Positions 34,294 through 42,119 of a stretch of DNA of 64,000 nucleotides are shown here, one piece after another; position 1 is the first letter of the stretch, and every line of letters begins with the position of its first letter. Made by a program: the position numbers and the translations under genes. The notes under the pieces were generated by a model. The model was given only the letters and a program-made list of their open reading frames with translations. It made no database searches and was not told the DNA's origin. Origin of the DNA: CAYGOC01 sp964351495 (GTDB lineage Bacteria; Chlamydiota; Chlamydiia; Chlamydiales; SM23-39); contig CAYGOC010000001.1 of assembly GCA_964351495.1 (NCBI GenBank), positions 62,001 through 126,000 of the forward strand, in the 5' to 3' direction.

Positions 34294-34322
34294 ATTTTAC
34301 CAAATACAGCTTAAATTGTCAA
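34294..34322 (-). promoter_or_regulatory. Sigma70-type promoter of the 266-residue gene
   Basis: On the minus strand a perfect -35 TTGACA (34317-34322) is followed after 17 bases by TAAAAT (34294-34299), about 26 bases upstream of the ATG at 34268, leaving a short leader. Confidence 0.62.
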
Positions 34323-34415
34323 GAAAAAACACTTTTGCCTATATTCTTAAAACACTTACAATAAGTTATTTAAATAAATATTGCACCCTAAATTCGTTTT
34401 TGTTAAACCAAAAAC

Positions 34416-35021
34416 ATGAATACAAAGAGAAAAAATCAGTTCCGTTCTGTCTTGATTTTTGGCCCCCCAGGAACAGGAAAGGGGACTTTAGGCAAGTTTT
34501 TAAGTGGGGCAGGAAACCACTTCCACCTTTCCTCTGGGGATATTTTCCGAGGCATGTCTTTGGAGTCTCCTGCCGGGAAGCTTTACCACTCCTATGCTTC
34601 CAAAGGAAAACTCCTTCCTGATAACGTAACCATTGAAATATGGCATAAATACGTAGAGGGACTGATCGCTACAAACCGCTACTTCCCCTCTTCTCAGCTT
34701 CTTTTACTAGACGGTCTCCCTAGAACCAAAAGACAGGCAGAGCTCATCAAGCCTTACGTAAGGGTAGATCACATTATACTCTTAGAAACATCTAATCAAA
34801 AAGAGCTGCTTAAAAGGATCCAAAGAAGAGCTGTTATAGAAAAAAGAGCTGATGATAAAGACCCCCATATCTTACGAATACGGATGGATATTTATGAAAA
34901 AGAGACTAAAGAGGTTCTCTCTTTTTATCCCAAAAACAAGATCTCTAAATTTAATGCAGATCAAAAACCGCTGAAAGTGCTTACAGATGTCTTAGATAGG
35001 CTTTGTTCTATTCTTGCCTAA
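34416..35021 (+). CDS. adk: Adenylate kinase family nucleoside monophosphate kinase
   Basis: 201 residues. P-loop G-P-P-G-T-G-K-G is at 16-23, the NMP-binding S-S-G-D-I-F-R at 39-45, and D-G-L-P-R at 99-103, with Arg-rich lid residues R-R/A-x-R near 130-140. The lid is short, without zinc cysteines. Catalyses ATP + AMP to two ADP. The similarity to adk is clear, though other chlamydial paralogues of this fold (UMP/CMP-type) are possible. Convergent with the next gene; the stop regions overlap by 14 bases. No strong ribosome binding site is visible before the ATG. Confidence 0.82.
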   Translation: MNTKRKNQFRSVLIFGPPGTGKGTLGKFLSGAGNHFHLSSGDIFRGMSLESPAGKLYHSYASKGKLLPDNVTIEIWHKYVEGLIATNRYFPSSQLLLLDGLPRTKRQAELIKPYVRVDHIILLETSNQKELLKRIQRRAVIEKRADDKDPHILRIRMDIYEKETKEVLSFYPKNKISKFNADQKPLKVLTDVLDRLCSILA

Positions 35022-35973
35022 AAAAGCCATTACAAGCTTCTATGTTCTTTTGTATTTGAGGACTTGAAGAACCAAGTACTCTAGGACCTTTATAAAAATC
35101 CCATAAAGACTTCATTTCCCCGTGGCTAGAAAAAATCTCTTTGTATTCTGCTAAAATTCCTTGTAGCTTACCTATAATGGTACTTGGAGAAGAGGACTCG
35201 TTTTCAAGAGCTATTCTCATTTCTTGTGCATACTTAACTAAAAAAGAAGCTTGTAAAACAAGTAAAACAGCCTCCCCGCATAGAGTATCCAACTTTACAA
35301 AAGTCTCCTCTCCTTTTTGACTTTTGAGGCTTCTATAAGATTCTATAATCTCTTTTCCTTTTGTTATTTGTTCTTCAGAGGGCATATCTTCATCAGGGCT
35401 AATCATTTCATTTAGTTTCTGTATATCCTCTTTTAACCGCTCTATTCCCTGTTTTTCCAAAAGACCTTTATTTTGTAGAGAGTCTTTTACAGAGTACCCC
35501 ACCAAGGTGAAAATCAAGGCTATATTCGCAAGAACATACAAGGCCAATTTTGTTAAATCTACGGTAATATCTAGGGCGATGGTAATTGGCGTAAAAAAGA
35601 GGGATACGGGATTTTTTATTCCATCAATCCATCCTTTTGTAAAGAAAAAAGGGTTACTTTCCACTAAAGAGTTAATTTTTGTCTTTAACCAAAAAATAGG
35701 TTTTCTTACTTCCACAACCGCAGTAAAAGAGGTCCCCTCTGTTGGATTGAGCGGATTATCTTCTTCAATATCTGTATCTGTATCTGTAATATCTCTAACT
35801 ACGCTAGGTACAAGTCCAAGCGAATATTCTTCAACTGAAGGATCTCTGGGGCGTTGAAAGCGAGTTATATCGTCCTGCCCGCCCTCGTCTGAATCCGGAA
35901 AATAGTCAGAATTATCATGCCTAATAATCGAAGGCCCTTGATTAAAACTAGGTCTAAGAGGATCTGTACTCAT
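35008..35973 (-). CDS. Putative inclusion-membrane (Inc-like) protein
   Basis: 321 residues. A disordered, acidic N-terminus (about 1-75, rich in Asp, Ser, Thr, Pro and including a D-T-D-T-D run) leads into one hydrophobic double segment (about 120-165), followed by a helical Glu/Lys/Ser domain with heptad character (about 180-320). A disordered N-terminus plus a bilobed hydrophobic stretch and no Sec signal is typical for chlamydial Inc proteins. A strong promoter (36007-36035) sits directly upstream. No sequence family recognised. Confidence 0.55.
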   Translation of the reverse strand: MSTDPLRPSFNQGPSIIRHDNSDYFPDSDEGGQDDITRFQRPRDPSVEEYSLGLVPSVVRDITDTDTDIEEDNPLNPTEGTSFTAVVEVRKPIFWLKTKINSLVESNPFFFTKGWIDGIKNPVSLFFTPITIALDITVDLTKLALYVLANIALIFTLVGYSVKDSLQNKGLLEKQGIERLKEDIQKLNEMISPDEDMPSEEQITKGKEIIESYRSLKSQKGEETFVKLDTLCGEAVLLVLQASFLVKYAQEMRIALENESSSPSTIIGKLQGILAEYKEIFSSHGEMKSLWDFYKGPRVLGSSSPQIQKNIEACNGFFRQE

Positions 35974-36006
35974 ATACTTTTCCTTTCTCTTTATTTTTAG
36001 AGGTCT

Positions 36007-36035
36007 ATTTTACCTGATTTTGCTTAAAAAGTCAA
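36007..36035 (-). promoter_or_regulatory. Sigma70-type promoter of the Inc-like gene at 35973
   Basis: TTGACT (36030-36035) and TAAAAT (36007-36012) on the minus strand, separated by 17 bases, lie 34 bases upstream of the start codon. The -35 region and the bases that follow it (TTGACTTTTTA) are repeated in the divergent promoter at 36077. Confidence 0.6.
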
Positions 36036-36076
36036 ATAATTTATTATTATAACCAACTGCAATTAATTCATTTAAA

Positions 36077-36105
36077 TTGACTTTTTATTGTAAATGCTTT
36101 ATTAT
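36077..36105 (+). promoter_or_regulatory. Sigma70-type promoter of the ferredoxin/IscA transcription unit
   Basis: TTGACT (36077-36082) and TATTAT (36100-36105) separated by 17 bases, about 70 bases upstream of the 53-residue gene. Confidence 0.6.
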
Positions 36106-36176
36106 ATAGCTTATAGGCTATCTATTTTTATAAAAAATCAGCCTGATAATAATAACAGAATAATAAAGAGGCATTT

Positions 36177-36338
36177 ATGGACTCTCAAACAAAAATCGCT
36201 AGGTTAGAAAGCCGGTTAGACTATCTAGAAACAGAACTCACCCAAATTAACGACCTTCTTTTAGAATGCGGCTTTGAGGAAGGACTCCTTACCTTAAAAG
36301 AAGCTGCTCTAGAGATTTTAAAAGAAGAGACTGTTTAA
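36177..36338 (+). CDS. Small SlyX-like coiled-coil protein (53 residues)
   Basis: A 53-codon gene with ATG at 36177, AAGAGG upstream and a good promoter. The peptide begins with a short coiled coil (I-A-R-L-E-S-R-L-D-Y-L-E-T-E-L) followed by an L-L-x-E-C-G-F-x-E-G turn and a C-terminal helix. The helix start resembles SlyX, but the rest does not. It precedes ferredoxin by 93 bases in the same orientation and likely shares its transcript. Function unknown. Confidence 0.65.
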   Translation: MDSQTKIARLESRLDYLETELTQINDLLLECGFEEGLLTLKEAALEILKEETV

Positions 36339-36431
36339 ACTTAAGACATTAAGTTATATAGATACTTTTCTATTTTCAGCCTTTGCTTTTTTTTCTTGTT
36401 TTTCCTAACCTTTTAAGCAAGAAGAGGACTT

Positions 36432-36695
36432 ATGGCAAAGCTTATTTTCGAAGATGAATCCCTAGAAGTAGAACTAAAAGAAGGCTCCAAAATCCAAGAG
36501 TCTTGTGAAAAGGCGGGTATTCCCTTTGCCTGCACAGAAGGGATATGTGGGACCTGTGTAATTGAAGTTTCTGAAGGGATGGAGAATCTCTCTCCCTATA
36601 CCCAAGAAGAAGAAGACTTTCTAGGAGAGATGCAAAATGAAAGGCTTGCCTGCCAGTGTAAAATTCAAAAAGGAACCGTTAAGGTCAAATTTTAA
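36432..36695 (+). CDS. fdx: [2Fe-2S] ferredoxin
   Basis: 87-residue plant/adrenodoxin-like ferredoxin. Cluster cysteines are Cys34, Cys39 and Cys42 (C-x4-C-x2-C) plus Cys74 or Cys76 near the C-terminus, in L-A-C-Q-C-K-I. Carries single electrons in the cytosol. The next gene, an Fe-S carrier of the IscA type, begins ten bases after its stop, which suggests a joint role in Fe-S assembly or electron supply. Confidence 0.9.
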   Translation: MAKLIFEDESLEVELKEGSKIQESCEKAGIPFACTEGICGTCVIEVSEGMENLSPYTQEEEDFLGEMQNERLACQCKIQKGTVKVKF

Positions 36696-36705
36696 GGAGC
36701 GCTTT

Positions 36706-37263
36706 ATGCAAACGATTACAAAAGAAATGACCATTGAAGAGATTTTTCAGACCTTCCCGGAAAAAAGTGAGCGTTTAGCCCAGGAACTGACAAACCATGG
36801 CCTTCATTGTGTGGGCTGCTCTGCCTCTACTTGGGAAACCCTAGAAGCTGGCCTTCTATCCCACGGAAAAAAAGAAGAGGAAATTGAAGCTCTTCTTGGT
36901 AAGTTAAATACTATCTTACAAGAGAAGTTTGATCCCGATACTATCACTATAACAGAGTCTGCTGCAAAAAAATATAAAGCTATCCTGAAAGAAGAGGGTA
37001 AAGAAAATTGGGCTCTTCGTTTTGGAGATAGACCTGCCGGCTGTAGTGGATACGAATACACCTTGGATTACTCAGAAAAACCCCAAGAAGACGATTTAAT
37101 CTTTCATTCTTCCGGAGTTGAAATCCACATACAAAAAAACCAGGCTTCTAGGTTAATAGGATCTATCATTGATTATGTAGATGGATTACAAGGAGCAGGA
37201 TTTAAAATTAGCAACCCTAATAGTCACTCTTCTTGTAAGTGTGGCTCTTCTCATGGGTATTAA
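36706..37263 (+). CDS. DUF1858 - A-type Fe-S carrier (IscA/ErpA-like) fusion
   Basis: 185 residues. N-terminal DUF1858 domain (about 5-65) with the H-C-V-G-C motif (Cys35, Cys38). C-terminal IscA/HesB domain (about 80-185) with the three conserved cysteines: Cys113 (G-C-S-G-Y-x-Y) and the C-x-C at 177/179 (S-C-K-C-G-S-S), plus I-D-Y-V and F-x-I-x-N-P-N. A-type carriers pass Fe-S clusters to apoproteins; DUF1858 domains occur with hybrid-cluster or NO/redox functions. The ATG at 36706 is preferred over the earlier in-frame start at 36637 because AAGGAG lies six bases before it and the earlier start overlaps ferredoxin. Co-transcribed with ferredoxin. Confidence 0.85.
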   Translation: MQTITKEMTIEEIFQTFPEKSERLAQELTNHGLHCVGCSASTWETLEAGLLSHGKKEEEIEALLGKLNTILQEKFDPDTITITESAAKKYKAILKEEGKENWALRFGDRPAGCSGYEYTLDYSEKPQEDDLIFHSSGVEIHIQKNQASRLIGSIIDYVDGLQGAGFKISNPNSHSSCKCGSSHGY

Positions 37264-38312
37264 GGAAACAGCTTTTTCTCTAATCCGGCATCTTCCAAAA
37301 AGGTTTTGATCTCCTTTAGAAATTGGATAGCCTCTTTCCCATCTATAATCCTATGATCATAGGTTAGGGCTAGATACATCATAGGCCTAATCTCTATTTT
37401 TTCTTCAACCACAACAGGACGTTTTTGGATGGCGTGCATCCCTAAAATAGCGCTTTGTGGCGGATTCAAAATAGGAGTGGAAAGTAAAGATCCAAAAACC
37501 CCTCCATTGGTAATGGTGAAAGTCCCCCCCGATAAAAGATCTACAGAAATACTTCCTTCCCTTGCTTTTTCGGCAAATTCTTTTAGTTTTTTCTCTATTT
37601 CCACCAAGGAGAGTTTTTCTATATCCTTTAATACAAAAACAAGAAGCCCCTTTTCGGTAGAAACCGCAACCCCTATATCACAAAAATCATGATAAACAAT
37701 CTCTTCCCCTTCTATAAAGGCATTCACTTTGGGAAACTTTTTTAAGGCCTGAAGGGATGCCATAATAAAAAACGAGACGAAGCCTAGCTTTACTTGGTGC
37801 TTTTCTAAAAACTCTCCTTTTTTCTTTTCTCTAATTGCTATAACAGAGGTCATATCTACTTCATTAAAAGTAGTTAGCATCGCTGTTTGTTGGACTGCAT
37901 CTACAAGCCTTTTGGCAACCGTTTTTCTAAGAGAAGACATCTTTTCTCTTCTCTCTCCCTGTTTTTTCTGAGTAGATTCTATTTTAGGTTCTGAAGATAC
38001 GCTCTCTTGAAAAAACTCCTCTTCAGGCTTTGTTTTATTCGTAGATACCTTTTTTTGTGAGGGAGCAGATTCTACTTCTTTAGGCTCAATAAATCCTACC
38101 ACGTCTCCTACTTTAACAGAGCTTCCCTGTTTTACCTGCCAATGAAGCTCTCCCGACTTAGGAGCGTAGACCAGTTGGTTTACTTTATCTGTTTCGATTT
38201 CTAAAATCTCATCCCCCTCTCTTACTAAAGAGCCTTCTTCTTTTACAATAGAAGAAACTGTAACTTCCACAACAGACTCTCCACAAGGAGGGATTTTAAT
38301 TTCTATCTTCAT
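37260..38312 (-). CDS. sucB: Dihydrolipoyllysine succinyltransferase, E2 of 2-oxoglutarate dehydrogenase
   Basis: 350 residues. Lipoyl domain (about 1-78) with lipoylated Lys43 in E-T-D-K-V; a linker with an E3/E1-binding-like basic segment (about 115-140); and a catalytic domain (about 145-350) ending in the signature D-H-R-I-I-D-G with catalytic His320. Transfers the succinyl group to CoA in the TCA cycle. Shorter than the E. coli enzyme (about 400 residues) because the linkers are short. The start codon overlaps the sucA stop as ATGA. Confidence 0.9.
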   Translation of the reverse strand: MKIEIKIPPCGESVVEVTVSSIVKEEGSLVREGDEILEIETDKVNQLVYAPKSGELHWQVKQGSSVKVGDVVGFIEPKEVESAPSQKKVSTNKTKPEEEFFQESVSSEPKIESTQKKQGERREKMSSLRKTVAKRLVDAVQQTAMLTTFNEVDMTSVIAIREKKKGEFLEKHQVKLGFVSFFIMASLQALKKFPKVNAFIEGEEIVYHDFCDIGVAVSTEKGLLVFVLKDIEKLSLVEIEKKLKEFAEKAREGSISVDLLSGGTFTITNGGVFGSLLSTPILNPPQSAILGMHAIQKRPVVVEEKIEIRPMMYLALTYDHRIIDGKEAIQFLKEIKTFLEDAGLEKKLFP

Positions 38313-40945
38313 GCAAATGCTTTTTCTATGATTTCTTTTTGTTCTCTAACATGCTCAGAAAAAGCGCCTCCGGAGGGGGCCTCTTCTTTTTTTCTTCCTA
38401 TGTAGGTAAGAGAAGGAAAAAAGGTTTTTATATAAGGCAAAACTCCCTTCCATGCTCCCATATTTTCTGGTTCCTCTTGTACCCAGAAAACTTTTTTTAC
38501 AGAAGGGTTTTTTTCAGCTATTTTCCTTACCGTCTTTGTATCTACAGGATATAGACTTTCTATCCGGATCAACAAAACCTCTTTTTTCTTCATCTCTCTT
38601 CTTTTTTCTAAAAGTTCGTAATAGATTTTTCCGGAGCAAAAAAGAATCCTTTCTACCATATCTCCCGTCTCTTCTATTACAGAAGAAAACGCCCCCTTTG
38701 TAAGCTCTTCATAAGAACTGATACAAAAAGGATTCCGTAAAAGGCTTTTAGGGGTAAATACAATAAGGGGTCTTTTCTTTTTACAAAGAGCTTGTCTTCT
38801 TAAAATATGAAAATACTGAGCAGGAGTAGAGGGATTTACCAAACACCAGTTATTGTCTGCACTCATCTGTAAAAATCTTTCTATTCTAGCAGAAGAGTGC
38901 TCAGGCCCTCCCCCTTCATATCCATGAGGAAGAAGAAGCGTTAAAGAAGATCTCTCTCCCCATTTTTTAAAAGAAGAGCTGATATATTGATCGATGATTA
39001 CCTGAGCTCCATTGGCAAAGTCTCCATACTGTCCCTCCCAAAGGGTAAGCCCCTGTAAAAAAGCTTGGTTATACCCATATTCAAATCCCATCACTCCCAT
39101 TTCTGAAAGATGCGAGTTATAAACAGAAAAAGGCGCTTGCCCTTTTTTTACCTGATTTAAAGGGATGTAAGAAGCCCCGGTTTTTTGATCTATCCAAATA
39201 GCGTGCCTTTGACTAAAAGTACCTCTACCGGAGTCTTCTCCAGAAAGGCGAATAGGAATTCCCTCTTCTAATAAAGAGGCAAAAGCCAGCGTCTCTGCAA
39301 AGGCAAAGTCGATTTTTTCTAGCTCTTTTTTCCTTTGCAAAAACTTCTCCAATTTGGGATGAATAAAAAATCCATCGGGCACTTTCGTATAGTTTTCTAC
39401 AAGGGCAAAAAGCCTCTTTGAAGAAACCGTAGTTTGTACTACGTCTTCTTCTACTTCTTTTTCTTTTTCTATTCCGTAAATATCAGAAAAAGAAGGAGGC
39501 GTTTTTTGGTACTTTCTCGCTACTTCCTTTTCTGTTTCTAAATAGGCAAAAAAAGCTTTTTTTTCTGTTTCCGCCTCTTCTAAAGAAAGCACCTTTTCTT
39601 CTACCAATTTTTCTAAATAAAGGGTTGGGATGCTCTTTCTTTTTCGGATTTTTTCATATTCTAAAGGTTGGGTAAAAAAAGGCTCATCTGTCTCATTGTG
39701 TCCATATTTTCTATAGCCCACTACGTGAATAAAAACGTCTATACCAAATTGTTTCCTTATTAAAGAGGCGATTTCCACGGTAAAAAGAGCCTCTTCTGAA
39801 TCTTCTGCTCTTACGTGAAATACGGGAAACCCAAAGCTTTTGGCGATATCGGTTGGATATAAAGTAGATCTACCCTCTTTAGAAGAGGCTGTAAAACCAA
39901 TTTCGTTATCCAAAACAATATGCAGTACCCCTCCCACTTCATATCCTTCTAAATGGGTCATCTGCAAACACTCATAAACAACGCCTTGTCCTGAAATAGA
40001 AGCGTCTCCGTGAACTATGACAGGTAATACAGAGGCTCTTTCTTTAGAAAAGTTGTGATCTTGTTCTGCTCTTGCAAACCCCATACAAATAGGGTTTACC
40101 GATTCTAAATGGGAAGGATTGGCTATAAGCTTTACCTTCAACTCCCCTTTCGGAAAAGAAAAACAAGAAGAAAAGCCTTTATGATAATTAACATCTGACC
40201 CCCCTTCTTCATCTAAGGGTTTATAAAAGCTTTCGAACTCATAAAAAGAAACGGCATATTTTTTCCCTAAAAGGTTACTAAGTAGATTTATTCTTCCTCT
40301 ATGAGGCATTCCGATTACAATCTTTTTTATCCCGTTTTCTTCTCCTTTTTGCAAAAGAGAGTCCATCACAGGAATAAAAATCTCTAATCCCTCTAAAGAA
40401 AACCGTTTTTTTCCTGTATATCTCGTATGTAAAAACTGCTCCAACCCTTCTGCCTTCATAAGATAGGAAAAAAGGGCTTTTTTTTCGTGGGAAGAAAGGT
40501 TTTTTTTAGGAGACTCCACCTTTTCTTGTATCCACTTTCTTATCTTCTCTTCTACATGTTCATACTCAAAACCTATTTTTGTAGAATAAGTACTTTTAAG
40601 AAATTGGATCAGTTTTTTTAGTGTGATTTTTTTCTCTTTTGAAAAGCCAAAAGAGGGAACTGTTTTTTCTAGATCTTTTTCGGAGAGATTATACGTTTTT
40701 AAAGCAAGCTGCCAGGGAGATTTTTCCGGGTTTTTCCACAAAAGATGCCCCCATTTTCGGTATGCTTGTATTAAAGAAAAAGCAGAAAACACTTCGGAAG
40801 AAATAGCGTTTATTTCTAAGCTTGCCATCTCTATTCCCGAAAAAAAGCTTTGCCAAAAGGGAGACAAAGAAGAAGGATCCTTTTCATACTCTTCTTGCAT
40901 CAAAGCCAGTGTTTGCAAGGTGATAAGATTACACTTTTCTTCCAT
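38309..40945 (-). CDS. sucA: 2-oxoglutarate dehydrogenase E1 component
   Basis: 878 residues, the thiamine-diphosphate-dependent decarboxylase of the oxoglutarate dehydrogenase complex. Family landmarks include G-M-P-H-R-G-R-I-N near 210-225, H-G-D-A-S-I-S-G-Q-G at about 315-325, G-H-N-E-T-D-E-P near 415-425, and the E1 C-terminal segment with P-H-G-Y-E-G-G-G-P-E-H-S-S-A-R-x-E-R near 690. It makes CO2 and a succinyl-lipoyl group with sucB, which follows with ATGA overlap. In chlamydiae the TCA cycle is incomplete, so this complex links imported glutamate or oxoglutarate to succinyl-CoA. Confidence 0.93.
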   Translation of the reverse strand: MEEKCNLITLQTLALMQEEYEKDPSSLSPFWQSFFSGIEMASLEINAISSEVFSAFSLIQAYRKWGHLLWKNPEKSPWQLALKTYNLSEKDLEKTVPSFGFSKEKKITLKKLIQFLKSTYSTKIGFEYEHVEEKIRKWIQEKVESPKKNLSSHEKKALFSYLMKAEGLEQFLHTRYTGKKRFSLEGLEIFIPVMDSLLQKGEENGIKKIVIGMPHRGRINLLSNLLGKKYAVSFYEFESFYKPLDEEGGSDVNYHKGFSSCFSFPKGELKVKLIANPSHLESVNPICMGFARAEQDHNFSKERASVLPVIVHGDASISGQGVVYECLQMTHLEGYEVGGVLHIVLDNEIGFTASSKEGRSTLYPTDIAKSFGFPVFHVRAEDSEEALFTVEIASLIRKQFGIDVFIHVVGYRKYGHNETDEPFFTQPLEYEKIRKRKSIPTLYLEKLVEEKVLSLEEAETEKKAFFAYLETEKEVARKYQKTPPSFSDIYGIEKEKEVEEDVVQTTVSSKRLFALVENYTKVPDGFFIHPKLEKFLQRKKELEKIDFAFAETLAFASLLEEGIPIRLSGEDSGRGTFSQRHAIWIDQKTGASYIPLNQVKKGQAPFSVYNSHLSEMGVMGFEYGYNQAFLQGLTLWEGQYGDFANGAQVIIDQYISSSFKKWGERSSLTLLLPHGYEGGGPEHSSARIERFLQMSADNNWCLVNPSTPAQYFHILRRQALCKKKRPLIVFTPKSLLRNPFCISSYEELTKGAFSSVIEETGDMVERILFCSGKIYYELLEKRREMKKKEVLLIRIESLYPVDTKTVRKIAEKNPSVKKVFWVQEEPENMGAWKGVLPYIKTFFPSLTYIGRKKEEAPSGGAFSEHVREQKEIIEKAFA

Positions 40946-40961
40946 ATCTTTAGGTTACGTG

Positions 40962-41345
40962 CTACTTAGCCTCTAACTCTTCTTGTAAAGCCGTTGCCAT
41001 ACCAAAACATTCTGATGCATAGTCTCCTACCTCAGCAAAAGAGCTATCAAAACTGTTGGCAATATTTGCTTCCATATCTAAAATCCCGTCTGACCCTTCT
41101 AAAAGCTGCATTTCAGAGGAAGAAAAGGCCCCTTTATTGGTTTCCATGAGACTTTTTAACTCGTGAACAACCTTTTCTAACTGGAATCTATCATCATGAA
41201 TTTTTTGCATATCTTTATTTTTTGCAGCTGCAATGATATCGCTTAAGATGTTGCGAAGACTTCTTATAAGATCTAAAGCTTCCGCTTTGGGATTAGCTCC
41301 TGGATAGGAATTTATTGAACCTCCAGAAGTGGGAGGGATGGGCAT
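40962..41345 (-). CDS. Small helical hypothetical protein
   Basis: 127 residues with a Gly/Ser/Pro-rich start and long amphipathic helices (about 22-80 and 100-125) rich in Leu, Ile, Glu and Ser. No signal peptide or membrane segment. It ends 17 bases before sucA starts and could be co-transcribed with it. Length and helical make-up resemble small type III secretion components or chaperones, but no specific similarity was recognised. Confidence 0.5.
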   Translation of the reverse strand: MPIPPTSGGSINSYPGANPKAEALDLIRSLRNILSDIIAAAKNKDMQKIHDDRFQLEKVVHELKSLMETNKGAFSSSEMQLLEGSDGILDMEANIANSFDSSFAEVGDYASECFGMATALQEELEAK

Positions 41346-41576
41346 AGCTTTCTCCTTGTCTAAACTAAAAGGCCTTTATTCCCGTATTAATGGAGCCTTT
41401 CATTAAAAAAAAAGAGAAAACAACTTTTTCTTATAAAATTTTTTTCTTAATTTCAAAAGAAATTGCTAATTTTTTTCCTCTTATATAACCTTCTCCTAAA
41501 AATTGAGAAAAAGATTCCTATACAAGTAAATATGCCAAAAAGACAGGGTTAATACTAACAACTTCCGGAGGGTAAA

Positions 41577-42098
41577 ATGGTGATATATTTAAGTTCGTTA
41601 CATATAGATTCACACAAAAACTGCAATCATCTCTGCTCTCCCGCTTTAAAAATCGATCAAGAAAAGCTGGCTGCAGCTATTTTCGCGAAGATAATAGAAA
41701 AGACCGGTATCCATGACCCAGTACTAGATCTACTAAAAACCAAGTATCACAAGATCCTTCCTCAAGAAAACCCAAAAGAAGAAGATGACTCCCCTATTTT
41801 AGTAGCAGAAGAAGAAGAAAAAAAAGCAGAAGATCCTCCTTCAAGAGGAGGGTTTTATTGTATAAAAACGTGTGTTTCAGATTTAAAAGATAGAATTGAA
41901 AAAATAAATAATGCGTTAGGATTTCGCTGGCTTATATACGAAGGTATACGGGATCTTAACTATCGGCAAAGCTCCTTAGAGGCTCTATTGAAAGAAAATC
42001 CCCAATCTTGGAAAAACAACATAGAAGCGAAAATTCGAAATGGCCTTTATTGGGTTTATTCTACCGTTTCTTCCTCTAACCAAGCGAACCATACTTAA
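41577..42098 (+). CDS. Hypothetical protein
   Basis: 173 residues with a His/Cys-containing N-terminus (about 8-25), an acidic low-complexity middle (about 65-95), a basic helix (about 105-125) and an aromatic C-terminal domain. GGAGGG precedes the ATG at five bases. No family recognised. Divergent from the 127-residue gene at 41345; the 231-base intergenic region between them is very AT-rich, with only weak promoter-like sequences. Confidence 0.5.
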   Translation: MVIYLSSLHIDSHKNCNHLCSPALKIDQEKLAAAIFAKIIEKTGIHDPVLDLLKTKYHKILPQENPKEEDDSPILVAEEEEKKAEDPPSRGGFYCIKTCVSDLKDRIEKINNALGFRWLIYEGIRDLNYRQSSLEALLKENPQSWKNNIEAKIRNGLYWVYSTVSSSNQANHT

Positions 42099-42119
42099 GG
42101 CTCTATTTCTAAAGAAGTT

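Noticed and set aside
34316..34621. 101-codon plus-strand frame over the start of the adenylate kinase gene
   Set aside because: It is an off-frame shadow of the kinase, whose P-loop and NMP motifs lie in the other frame.
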